Origin: an uncultured Bacteroidota bacterium
Lineage (GTDB): Bacteria > Bacteroidota > Bacteroidia > Chitinophagales > Chitinophagaceae
Length of the DNA stretch: 5,575 nucleotides
Assembly (NCBI GenBank): GCA_946480675.1
Contig: CAMLKS010000190.1
Location: forward strand, 1-5,575
Direction: 5' to 3'
Made by a program: the position numbers and the translations under genes. The notes beneath the pieces were generated by a model. That model had not been told where the DNA came from and searched no databases. It was given only the letters and a program-made list of their open reading frames with translations. This document shows, piece after piece, positions 1-5,575 of this stretch. Numbering within the stretch: position 1 is the first letter of the stretch; every line of letters begins with the position of its first letter.

Positions 1-13
1 TTGCGGCTATGCC

Positions 14-20
14 GGGGAGG
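14..20 (+). promoter_or_regulatory. Strong Shine-Dalgarno for the 149-residue gene
   Basis: The purine run GGGGAGG ends 5 bases before the ATG at 26, an optimal Shine-Dalgarno layout, and it fixes the start of the following gene although that frame stays open to the window edge. Bacteroidota generally make little use of Shine-Dalgarno sites, and the minus-strand genes in this window show none. A stop (TAA, 21-23) in a different frame lies between this site and the ATG, so the site may sit inside the 3' end of an upstream gene, which would suit translational coupling. Confidence 0.7.
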
Positions 21-25
21 TAAAA

Positions 26-475
26 ATGATTATTGAAAGCATTTATGATTTTTTAAGGGAGGGAGCTCTTAAGAATATACCATTTGGTGTTAGAAGGCAA
101 TTTCTAAAGGAGGTATTGGCTGACACTGATTGGGTTTATACTGCTGTAGATGATGTCCTACCTTTAGTCTATAAATATGATGTTATTGAGTTTTACTTCA
201 TGCCAGGCGATCATTCTGGGTTAGTTGGTATTACAAGCAACTTCATAACTGATGCTGCTAATACTGTAAACTTCAAACTTGTCTGTGATGAATGGTCTGC
301 ACAGTCGACTCCGGAAAGCATAGAAAGATTACTCGTGCAGCATGGTGTATCTTTTGTGTCAAGGCAATATGCTTATGATGATGCATGGGAAATCTATACG
401 GAGGGAGATGTCTCTATTTTATTTAGTAAAGAAGATGGGCAATTTTTATTAGAAAAGATAGGACGATTTATTTAA
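26..475 (+). CDS. Hypothetical protein, immunity-protein-like pattern
   Basis: This 149-residue soluble protein has no signal peptide or membrane segment, and I do not recognise it as a named family. Its layout resembles small proteins often found beside polymorphic toxins: an N-terminal 'lr.G....I.fG' stretch (residues 9-22), then a 'YKYDVIEFYF' strand pair (about 49-58), then a second half with a helix 'TPESIERLLVQHG' (about 95-107) and a closing strand 'GDVSILFSKEDG' (about 127-138). The immunity reading is an inference from this pattern only. The start follows a strong Shine-Dalgarno at 14-20. GC content, counted by hand over 61-470, is roughly 38-39%, against about 50% or more in sampled uvrA rows, which hints at recent acquisition. 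An upstream gene may end at TAA 21-23, two bases before this ATG. The gene is convergent with the lipoprotein gene ending at 478, with a 2-base gap. Reality of the gene is likely; function is uncertain. Confidence 0.8.
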   Translation: MIIESIYDFLREGALKNIPFGVRRQFLKEVLADTDWVYTAVDDVLPLVYKYDVIEFYFMPGDHSGLVGITSNFITDAANTVNFKLVCDEWSAQSTPESIERLLVQHGVSFVSRQYAYDDAWEIYTEGDVSILFSKEDGQFLLEKIGRFI

Positions 476-477
476 GC

Positions 478-951
478 CTACCTACACGTCATCTCTACGT
501 ACTCAATACTATACTTCCCGGTATCTGCAAGGTACATACGGCCTGTTGTAGCATCTACACTCGCTTGCTTTTGGGTGATGCCTGATGCGCCCAGTTTAAA
601 AGATACGGTCATAGAGTCCTGCATGCCTTCCTGCATATACACCCATGTAGCGTTGATGATGTCGCCATCCTTCGTGCCATGCAGCTCGCCTGTTGAGCGG
701 TCTTTCTCATAAGGCAGATGAGATAGTGTGCCCCGCACAATATTATCTGTAATGCTCAGCTGCAGGAAAGTGCTATCCCGATTTTTACTGCCTTCTGTAT
801 GCAGATAGCAATGTGTGGTGGTGGTATGATGCACCGTAGCGGCTGTGGTATCTGCAGGCTGTTCTGTTGCTTGTTGTTCCTTGTTTTGTCCGCAGGCAGA
901 AAGCACGCAAACAACTGCGAGTAGGATAGTATATTTCATTATCGTTTGCAT
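478..951 (-). CDS. Small hypothetical lipoprotein, uvrA operon
   Basis: This 157-residue predicted lipoprotein has a hydrophobic signal segment (about residues 7-18) followed by the lipobox L17-S18-A19-C20, where signal peptidase II would cleave and C20 would be acylated. Residues 21-47 form a Gln/Glu/Thr/His-rich linker. The remainder, about 48-157, is a beta-rich domain (for example 'FLQLSITDNIVRGTL' and 'GDIINATWVYMQEG') of a kind common in Bacteroidota lipoproteins without known function. Cysteines C48 and C156 could form a disulfide once exported. The start is ambiguous: ATG at 951 lies 1 base after the cupin stop (TAACATG) and suggests coupled translation, but M5 (ATG at 939) would give a more typical signal peptide. 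Neither start has a Shine-Dalgarno. It is the last gene of the minus-strand block, and no hairpin terminator is visible after its stop. The lipoprotein assignment is firm; the role is unknown. Confidence 0.88.
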   Translation of the reverse strand: MQTIMKYTILLAVVCVLSACGQNKEQQATEQPADTTAATVHHTTTTHCYLHTEGSKNRDSTFLQLSITDNIVRGTLSHLPYEKDRSTGELHGTKDGDIINATWVYMQEGMQDSMTVSFKLGASGITQKQASVDATTGRMYLADTGKYSIEYVEMTCR

Positions 952-952
952 G

Positions 953-1321
953 TTATATATGTTCTAAGGTGTGTTTTGTTAGCTCACTTTCTGCATCGCC
1001 TGTGTTAAGGGTTGTAGCCGGCTCAAACAGCATAACGCATACTTCTTCATCTGCTACAGGGCGGTGCTCTGTGCCTTTAGGTACTATCACAAATTCATTT
1101 TCATTCAGCGTGATGGTCTTGTCAAGATACTCCATCCTGAAGCTGCCTTTGATAACCAAGAACATTTCATCTTCATTATCATGCGTATGCCATACAAATG
1201 CACCTTTGAACTTTACCAGCTTCACATGCTGGCCATTCAGTTCGCCCACTACCTTCGGGCTCCAGTGCTCTGAAAACAAAGCGAGTTTTTCTGCAAGGTT
1301 TACTTTATCCATATATCTCAT
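953..1321 (-). CDS. Small cupin-domain protein
   Basis: This is a 122-residue single-domain cupin. Cupin motif 1 runs from G40 to G59, with H45-x-H47 and E52 in the expected metal-ligand positions ('WHTHDNEDEMFLVIKG'). Motif 2 is at about residues 75-88, with P81-x-G83 and the fourth ligand H86 ('PKGTEHRP'). All four canonical ligands (2 His, Glu, His) are present, so it should bind a divalent metal such as Fe, Mn, Ni or Zn in a cytoplasmic beta-barrel. Small single cupins of this type include sugar isomerases, dioxygenases and sensors, and the sequence does not decide between them. The start at 1321 is supported by the TAATG overlap with the stop of the upstream DUF1493-like frame. M4 (ATG at 1312) is an alternative. 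No Shine-Dalgarno is seen. The lipoprotein gene follows after 1 base, and I infer that the genes are in one operon. Confidence 0.93.
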   Translation of the reverse strand: MRYMDKVNLAEKLALFSEHWSPKVVGELNGQHVKLVKFKGAFVWHTHDNEDEMFLVIKGSFRMEYLDKTITLNENEFVIVPKGTEHRPVADEEVCVMLFEPATTLNTGDAESELTKHTLEHI

Positions 1322-1660
1322 TACGAAGTGATAATGCTTTCATCCAGCTTTCCTGCTGCAATACCGTTCAGTAAATGTTGTATAGTTAATTTTTTACGAG
1401 TCGAGTATTGGTTTTTTAAAGAAACGTCTGAATGCATGTTTTAAAAGCAAATGTCCACCTTCAGCACTTATATAATCTGCAGCCAAGAATTGTGACACAT
1501 CTACATTATATTCTTTGCTGTATGCCAGGATGAAGTCTATTGCATCGTCACCCATTAATAGCAGATCATCTTCTATGTCAGAAGATAGGCTTAGCTTCTC
1601 AATGTCAGCGAAGCAATGCTTCTTGAGAAATAGTTTAAAAGCTTCAAATTGGACGTTCAT
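1321..1660 (-). pseudogene. Frameshifted DUF1493-like acyl-carrier-fold gene
   Basis: The first frame starts with ATG at 1660, 6 bases after the uvrA stop, and runs 88 residues to a TAA at 1394-1396. It resembles DUF1493, a family of about 110-120 residues of unknown function with an acyl-carrier-like helical fold: 'DIEDDLLLMGDDAIDFIL' (28-45), then 'YNVDVSQFLAADYISAEG' (51-68) and a basic segment ending 'FFKKPILDS'. The usual C-terminal 'K.LT..dL...i.aG+ld' element is missing from that frame but is encoded directly after it in the +1 frame as 'KKLTIQHLLNGIAAGKLDE'. That frame ends at TAA 1321-1323, overlapping the cupin ATG by one base. Skipping the T after the TCG codon (position 1396 on the plus strand) restores a 112-residue product, the normal family length. 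The acyl-carrier serine is absent (GDDA replaces DSL), so I would not expect a phosphopantetheine arm. The cause could be mutation, assembly error at the adjacent A6 run, or much less likely programmed frameshifting. Confidence 0.78.
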
Positions 1661-1666
1661 ATGCCA

Positions 1667-4498
1667 CTACATATACTGCCCTGTATAGCTTTCTTTTATC
1701 TTCTTCAAGCCTTCCGGTGCGCCTTCGTACAGCAGGTAGCCGCCACCGGCACCACCTTCAGGGCCCAGGTCTATTACCCAGTCGGCGCTTTTTATTACAT
1801 CGGTATTGTGTTCTATCACCAGTATGCTGTGCCCTTGCTCTATCAACGCATCAAAAGAACCCAACAGCTTTTTAATATCGTGAAAGTGCAAGCCTGTAGT
1901 AGGCTCATCAAAAATGAAAAGTACTTTCTCTTTAGCAGCACCCTTGCCTAAGAAGGATGCCAGCTTCACGCGCTGTGCCTCACCACCACTTAGCGTATCG
2001 CTGCTTTGGCCCAGCTTCACATACCCAAGGCCCACATCGCTTAATGGTTGCAGGGCAGCAGCTATACGTTTATCATCTTTAAAGAAGGCTATAGATTCAT
2101 CTACACTCATCTCCAGTATCTCGTACACATTTTTGGTACGATAGGTTACTTCCAGCACTTCATCTTTAAAGCGTTTGCCCTTGCAGCTTTCGCACAGCAG
2201 GTGCACATCGGCCAGGAACTGCATCTCTACTACCACTTCGCCTTCACCCTTGCAGGTATCGCATCGTCCACCATCGGTATTGAAAGAGAAATGCTTTTCC
2301 GCAAAGCCACGCATTTTAGACAGTGGTTGCTTTGCAAATAGTTTGCGTATCTCATCCCATGCCTTGATATAGGTAACCGGGTTGCTACGCGATGATTTAC
2401 CTATCGGGTTCTGGTCCACCATTTCTACATGGGCTATATGGCCCAGGTCACCCCCCAGGTACTTGTGTATGCCGGGACGATCGGTGCCTTCTCCATAATG
2501 CTTTTGCAGGGCAGGGTACAGCGTTTGTTTTACCAGTGTGGTCTTACCGCTACCACTCACACCCGTTACCACACACATCACATTCAGCGGAAAGTCAACA
2601 TTCACATCCTTCAGGTTGTTCTGCCTGCAGCCTTCTATGCGTATAGCCCCTTTCGGCTTCCGCTTGATGGCGGGTACGTCTATCTGCATAGCACCGCTCA
2701 GGTATTGCCCGGTAAGGCTCATCTTGTTTTTGATGAGTTCTTTATACGGCCCGGCAGCTACTACCTCTCCACCCAGGTGGCTGGCCAGCGGTCCCATATC
2801 TATAATGTAGTCGGCCTCGCGCATCATCATATCATCGTGCTCTACCACTACTACGGTATTGCCCAGGTCGCGCAGGTTCTTCAGTACATTTATCAGCCGC
2901 TCGGTATCTCTTGAATGCAGACCGATGCTGGGCTCATCCAGTATGTACAACGAGTCGGTCAGGTTACTGCCCAAAAACTTGGTAAGCTGTATACGCTGGC
3001 TCTCACCACCACTCAGCGTATTAGCCAGGCGGTTGAGTGTCAGGTATCCCAGTCCCACATCCAGCAGCGTTTTCAGGCGCTGGTTTATTTCTATCAGTAT
3101 ACGTTTACCTATCTGTGCATCATGCTCGTTCAGTTCCAGTTGCTGAAACCAGTTATACAAATCTGCTGATGGCATGAACATGAGGTTGGCTATGGTGCTG
3201 CCCGCTACCTTTACATACATCGCTTCTTTGCGCAGCCTTGTCCCTCTGCAGGTAGGGCAGGTAGTGCGGCCACGATAGCGTGCCTGCATCACCCGGTATT
3301 GCACCTTATACAGGTTCTGCTCTACCATGCTAAAGAAATCTCGTATCCCATTCACCTTGCTGTTGCCTTCCCATAATAGCTCATATTCGCTTTGGGTAAG
3401 GTCGTGGATAGCAGTGTGTATAGGAAAATCAAATTTTGCCGCCGTGCGTATGAATGATGACTGCCATTCGCCCATCTTTTCGCCACGCCAGCAGGCCACA
3501 GCACCTTCATATACACTCAGCCTTTTATCGGGTATCACCAGGTCTTCATCAATACCCAGCACCTGGCCGAAGCCTTCGCAATGCGGACAAGCACCATAAG
3601 GGTTATTGAACGAGAACAGGTTGGGCGATGGTTCTTCAAATGTCATTCCGTCGGCCTCAAAGCGGTTATTGAAATGCACCATCTCTTTGCCATCCAGTTC
3701 CAGCGTGCATTCGCCCTCACTTTCGTAAAAGGCGGTCTGTATACTATCGGCCAGGCGGTGCAGGTCGTCCTCGTCAAATGCTTTTACTACTATTCGGTCT
3801 ATCAGCAGGTATATTTCTTTTGCCGGTAATTGCACCGTATCGTTCAGCACGTCTTCTATCCGTATCGGTTTGTCTTCCCCTTTGGCATGCACACGGCTGA
3901 AGCCCTTTTGCATCAGTATATTCAGCTCTTCGTTCATACTGCGGCCATAGCGGGTTACCAGCGGCACTATTATCTGCACTTTGGTGCCGGTGGCCAGTGT
4001 CTTTACATACTCTACTACATCCGTTACGCTGTCTTTCTTCACCTCTATACCGCTTATGGGCGAATAGGTATGCCCTGCACGTGCAAACAGCAGGCGCAGG
4101 TAATCATATATTTCCGTCATACTGCCCACGGTGCTACGTGGGGTACGCGTGGTTACTTTCTGTTCGATGGCTATGGCCGGGCATATGCCCCGTATATAGT
4201 CCACATCGGGCTTATCCATCCGCATGAGGAACTGGCGGGCATAGGCGCTAAGACTTTCCGCATAACGGCGCTGTCCTTCGGCAAACAGCGTATCCATAGT
4301 AAGGCTGGATTTGCCGCTGCCCGATACACCCGTTACCACCACCAGCTTATTGCGGGGGATGGCTACATCTACATTCTTGAGGTTGTGCATACGCGCCCCT
4401 TTGATGAATATCACATCATCGCCGTGCGCAGGGTCCGCATGCTCTGCTATCTTCGTCTTCTTAGTCCGTTCTTTATCTGCTACCGCTTTCTTTGGCAT
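1667..4498 (-). CDS. uvrA: Excinuclease ABC subunit UvrA
   Basis: UvrA is the damage-sensing ATPase of nucleotide excision repair; with UvrB it scans DNA and loads UvrB at lesions for UvrC incision. The 943 residues match the usual length (E. coli 940). ATPase domain 1 has Walker A G57-K63 ('GVSGSGKSS'), signature 'LSGGESQR' (495-502) and Walker B 'LDEP' (520-523). ATPase domain 2 has Walker A G646-K652, 'LSGGEAQR' (836-843) and 'FDEP' (863-866). The DNA-binding zinc module C746-x2-C749-x19-C769-x2-C772 is intact, and a CPTC pair lies at 414-417. The first zinc module is half-missing: C304/C307 are present, but the partner CxxC expected near 280-283 is replaced by F280 and D283. A Lys/Asp-rich tail of about 28 residues precedes the core ('IFIKGARMHNLKNVDV'). 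The next Met (M37) is inside the core, so the start at 4498 stands. It heads the block of closely spaced downstream genes and has a possible promoter at 4542-4549. Confidence 0.98.
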   Translation of the reverse strand: MPKKAVADKERTKKTKIAEHADPAHGDDVIFIKGARMHNLKNVDVAIPRNKLVVVTGVSGSGKSSLTMDTLFAEGQRRYAESLSAYARQFLMRMDKPDVDYIRGICPAIAIEQKVTTRTPRSTVGSMTEIYDYLRLLFARAGHTYSPISGIEVKKDSVTDVVEYVKTLATGTKVQIIVPLVTRYGRSMNEELNILMQKGFSRVHAKGEDKPIRIEDVLNDTVQLPAKEIYLLIDRIVVKAFDEDDLHRLADSIQTAFYESEGECTLELDGKEMVHFNNRFEADGMTFEEPSPNLFSFNNPYGACPHCEGFGQVLGIDEDLVIPDKRLSVYEGAVACWRGEKMGEWQSSFIRTAAKFDFPIHTAIHDLTQSEYELLWEGNSKVNGIRDFFSMVEQNLYKVQYRVMQARYRGRTTCPTCRGTRLRKEAMYVKVAGSTIANLMFMPSADLYNWFQQLELNEHDAQIGKRILIEINQRLKTLLDVGLGYLTLNRLANTLSGGESQRIQLTKFLGSNLTDSLYILDEPSIGLHSRDTERLINVLKNLRDLGNTVVVVEHDDMMMREADYIIDMGPLASHLGGEVVAAGPYKELIKNKMSLTGQYLSGAMQIDVPAIKRKPKGAIRIEGCRQNNLKDVNVDFPLNVMCVVTGVSGSGKTTLVKQTLYPALQKHYGEGTDRPGIHKYLGGDLGHIAHVEMVDQNPIGKSSRSNPVTYIKAWDEIRKLFAKQPLSKMRGFAEKHFSFNTDGGRCDTCKGEGEVVVEMQFLADVHLLCESCKGKRFKDEVLEVTYRTKNVYEILEMSVDESIAFFKDDKRIAAALQPLSDVGLGYVKLGQSSDTLSGGEAQRVKLASFLGKGAAKEKVLFIFDEPTTGLHFHDIKKLLGSFDALIEQGHSILVIEHNTDVIKSADWVIDLGPEGGAGGGYLLYEGAPEGLKKIKESYTGQYM

Positions 4499-4541
4499 AA
4501 AACTATAATCAGGAAATACCCCACCGGATGGGCAGGGTGAA

Positions 4542-4549
4542 CAAAATTA
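4542..4549 (-). promoter_or_regulatory. Possible Bacteroidota -7 promoter box for uvrA
   Basis: On the minus strand this reads TAATTTTG, a full match to the Bacteroidota primary-sigma -7 consensus TAnnTTTG. It lies in the 72-base gap between the upstream lipoprotein gene and uvrA, 43 bases before the uvrA ATG, which would leave a 5' untranslated leader of roughly 35 bases. The -33 element is poor: about 20 bases upstream the sequence is GTTTTC rather than a clear TTG/TTTG. If real, it separates uvrA transcription from the two upstream genes. Short AT-rich octamers can match by chance. Confidence 0.42.
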
Positions 4550-4570
4550 ACGCATTTGGGGCTTGAAAAC

Positions 4571-5047
4571 TTACAGGCGTTTGCCCCTGAATGTATCCTT
4601 TTGGGAGCTGGCATAAAGCGGCTTCACATAGTTGGTGCTGTAGGTATAATAAATGTACATAACACTATCTGTAGTAGGGTAGTAAATGAAATACTCATGA
4701 TAGCCACCGGGGTGGCTCAAAAAACTATTATAGTTTAAGCTGTCATGCCCTTCATACTTAAATGCCCTGTTTTTATTACAGCAATCGAGCAATACGTATA
4801 TAGAATCGCGGCTATTGTTTGTAACCTGCAGGTTCGTGGCCATAGTGGTATCCCATACGGTGGTTACGGTATCTATGGTGCGTGTAGTGTGGCGTACCAC
4901 TGTTCCTGTAAATGTGCCTTTTACTTCTTCCAGTTGTTTATTGCCGGAAGTAGTAACCGGATTTTCCGTTTTATTTTTCTTACAGGCGGCAAATGCAGCT
5001 ATCAATACTATATAGCATATGGGTTTATGTATTTTGCTTGCTATCAT
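4571..5047 (-). CDS. Small hypothetical lipoprotein upstream of uvrA
   Basis: This 158-residue predicted lipoprotein has a signal segment covering about residues 9-21 and the lipobox F19-A20-A21-C22, followed by 'KKNKTE'. A charged stretch right after the acylated cysteine can act as an outer-membrane export signal in Bacteroidota, so surface exposure is possible but inferred. The mature part begins with a short linker, then a Thr-rich beta segment ('GTFTGTVVRHTTRTIDTV', about 44-61), a vicinal C89-C90 pair and a Tyr-rich C-terminal half (about 116-140). I do not recognise the family. The ATG at 5047 lies 24 bases after the preceding stop at 5072 and has no Shine-Dalgarno. It is the only early Met and precedes the signal segment correctly. 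The gene is probably read with the acidic-protein gene upstream. A 72-base gap with a candidate promoter separates it from uvrA. Confidence 0.87.
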   Translation of the reverse strand: MIASKIHKPICYIVLIAAFAACKKNKTENPVTTSGNKQLEEVKGTFTGTVVRHTTRTIDTVTTVWDTTMATNLQVTNNSRDSIYVLLDCCNKNRAFKYEGHDSLNYNSFLSHPGGYHEYFIYYPTTDSVMYIYYTYSTNYVKPLYASSQKDTFRGKRL

Positions 5048-5055
5048 ACTTATAA

Positions 5056-5070
5056 AGATAGCGATTATCT
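5056..5070 (-). other. Small hairpin between acidic protein and lipoprotein
   Basis: Within the 24-base gap, the minus strand reads AGATA-ATCGC-TATCT, a 5-bp stem with a 5-base loop. It begins 1 base after the stop codon of the acidic-protein gene and ends 8 bases before the next ATG. The stem is AT-rich with no following U-run, so it is not a convincing terminator. It could be chance or a minor processing or translation signal. Confidence 0.2.
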
Positions 5071-5071
5071 G

Positions 5072-5551
5072 CTATGGAATGCCCTCGGTATCCTCCTGGT
5101 TGTCGCTGTGGCTGTAGTAATTATTCTCTTCATCTTCCTCGCCTATGGCCTCGTTCGCATCATCCTGTTCACTGCCCGGTACATCCAGGTCGTCACCCAT
5201 GGTAGAAAGTTCACCACTGCGTTCATTGAGTGGTTCGCCGTCTGCATCCGTGGTATCCAAACCGCGGGCGTTCCGGTCTTCGTCTTCGTTCATATCCATA
5301 TCGCGGTCCATTGCGCCCAGTATCATTTCATCCTCTGCCGTCACATCGGCTTCCGTACCCATTACAATGCCCAGGTCGTCGGTTTCGTTTTCAAGGGCTG
5401 CTTCACCGTTGGTTTTTACATCTCCATCACCCGTCACGTTTAACTTATCCGTGTGGTTGGATGGCTGGGTAATATCTTCTTTAGCAGGGTAGTGCGGGTA
5501 GCCGGGGTATTGACCGCCCTCATCCGGCTTGTTTTGATTGTTGGTGCTCAT
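5072..5551 (-). CDS. Highly acidic, disordered conserved Bacteroidota protein
   Basis: This 159-residue cytoplasmic protein has no signal peptide or membrane segment and is predicted disordered from its composition. By hand count it has 25 Asp and 21 Glu against 8 Lys/Arg, a net charge near -38. The ends carry the recognisable motifs: 'YPGYPHYPAKEDI' (15-27) near the N-terminus and 'GDDLDVPGSEQDD' (119-131) followed by 'GEEDEENNYYS' (137-147) near the C-terminus. Between them lies an acidic middle with 'LG'-punctuated segments (about 58-98). From memory I associate this architecture with an unnamed family in Chitinophagales and Sphingobacteriales; no function is known to me. The start at 5551 precedes the motif and lacks a well-spaced Shine-Dalgarno. 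A perfect inverted repeat lies 10 bases upstream of the ATG. The lipoprotein gene follows after 24 bases. Confidence 0.86.
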   Translation of the reverse strand: MSTNNQNKPDEGGQYPGYPHYPAKEDITQPSNHTDKLNVTGDGDVKTNGEAALENETDDLGIVMGTEADVTAEDEMILGAMDRDMDMNEDEDRNARGLDTTDADGEPLNERSGELSTMGDDLDVPGSEQDDANEAIGEEDEENNYYSHSDNQEDTEGIP

Positions 5552-5561
5552 ATATATGCTT

Positions 5562-5575
5562 TTACCTAAAGGTAA
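5562..5575. repeat. Perfect inverted repeat upstream of acidic-protein gene
   Basis: TTACCT-AA-AGGTAA has 6-base arms around a 2-base spacer and ends exactly at the window edge, so it may extend beyond it. It lies 10 bases upstream of the ATG at 5551. On the minus strand it includes TACCTTTA, a 7-of-8 match to the Bacteroidota -7 box TAnnTTTG. The site could therefore be an operator overlapping a promoter, a promoter alone, or coincidence. The -33 region is outside the window. Confidence 0.4.

Noticed and set aside
969..1331. Plus-strand open frame of 120 codons opposite the cupin gene
   Set aside because: The minus-strand frame has a full cupin motif set with all four metal ligands; the Ser/Thr-rich plus-strand product has no recognisable pattern.
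1390..1400. Programmed +1 frameshift site of the prfB type at TCG-TAA
   Set aside because: The codon before the stop does not re-pair well in the +1 frame, and no Shine-Dalgarno-like stimulator is visible just upstream. Mutation or assembly error is simpler, although not excluded without read data.
1321..1437. Independent 38-codon minus-strand ORF starting at ATG 1437
   Set aside because: Its first part overlaps the DUF1493-like gene out of frame, and only its last 24 residues look conserved, matching the missing C-terminus of that gene. A frameshifted remnant explains it better than a separate small gene.
4520..4534. Short CCCA...TGGG inverted repeat in the uvrA leader as a damage-response operator
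   Set aside because: Only a 4-bp stem around a 5-base loop, with no resemblance to a LexA box that I can support; it may be chance in a GC-rich patch.
3830..4540. Plus-strand open frame of 236 codons opposite the start of uvrA
   Set aside because: It lies antisense to well-supported uvrA coding sequence, its product is rich in Tyr, His and Arg with no domain logic, and it has no ribosome binding site. It is a shadow of the uvrA codon pattern, as are the 161-codon frame at 2429-2914 and the smaller plus-strand frames across 1649-4508.
4499..4570. Rho-independent terminator after the upstream lipoprotein gene
   Set aside because: No stable GC-rich stem followed by a U-run is visible on the minus strand in this gap.
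4745..5443. Plus-strand open frame of 232 codons opposite the lipoprotein and acidic-protein genes
   Set aside because: It spans two minus-strand genes and their intergenic gap. The hydrophobic runs arise from reverse complements of Asp/Glu codons, so the apparent membrane segments are artefacts.

Overview
The window looks like chromosomal DNA of a member of the Bacteroidota, most likely from the Chitinophagales/Sphingobacteriales side. This is inferred from a UvrA with Bacteroidota-like wording, an acidic 'YPGYPHYPAKEDI...GDDLDVPG...DEENNYYS' protein of a type I associate with that phylum, two small lipoproteins, a TAnnTTTG-type promoter box ahead of uvrA, and no Shine-Dalgarno sequences before the minus-strand genes. 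No rRNA, tRNA, CRISPR array, insertion sequence or transposase is visible. No gene-free stretch exceeds about 75 bases.

Layout. Positions 26-475 (+) hold one AT-rich gene for a 149-residue protein of unknown function with an immunity-protein-like pattern. It has a strong Shine-Dalgarno and converges, with a 2-base gap, on a minus-strand block that fills the rest of the window. Read in the direction of transcription, that block is: a very acidic, disordered protein (5551-5072); a small lipoprotein (5047-4571); a 72-base gap with a plausible promoter; uvrA (4498-1667); a DUF1493-like acyl-carrier-fold gene (1660-1321) broken by a single-base frameshift; a small metal-binding cupin (1321-953); and a second small lipoprotein (951-478).

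From uvrA onward the junctions are 6 bases, a 1-base TAATG stop/start overlap and 1 base, so uvrA, the DUF1493-like gene, the cupin and the lipoprotein look like one translationally coupled operon. UvrA is the damage-recognition ATPase of nucleotide excision repair. Nothing in the three downstream genes shows a repair function, so their co-transcription does not by itself imply a shared pathway.

The most informative observation is the frameshift. The DUF1493-like frame stops at 1394-1396, yet the next 72 bases in the +1 frame encode the conserved C-terminal helix expected for the family and end exactly on the cupin start codon. I see no convincing undescribed defence or mobile system here. 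The nearest candidate is the plus-strand gene at the left edge, which might be the immunity half of a toxin-immunity pair whose partner lies outside the window.
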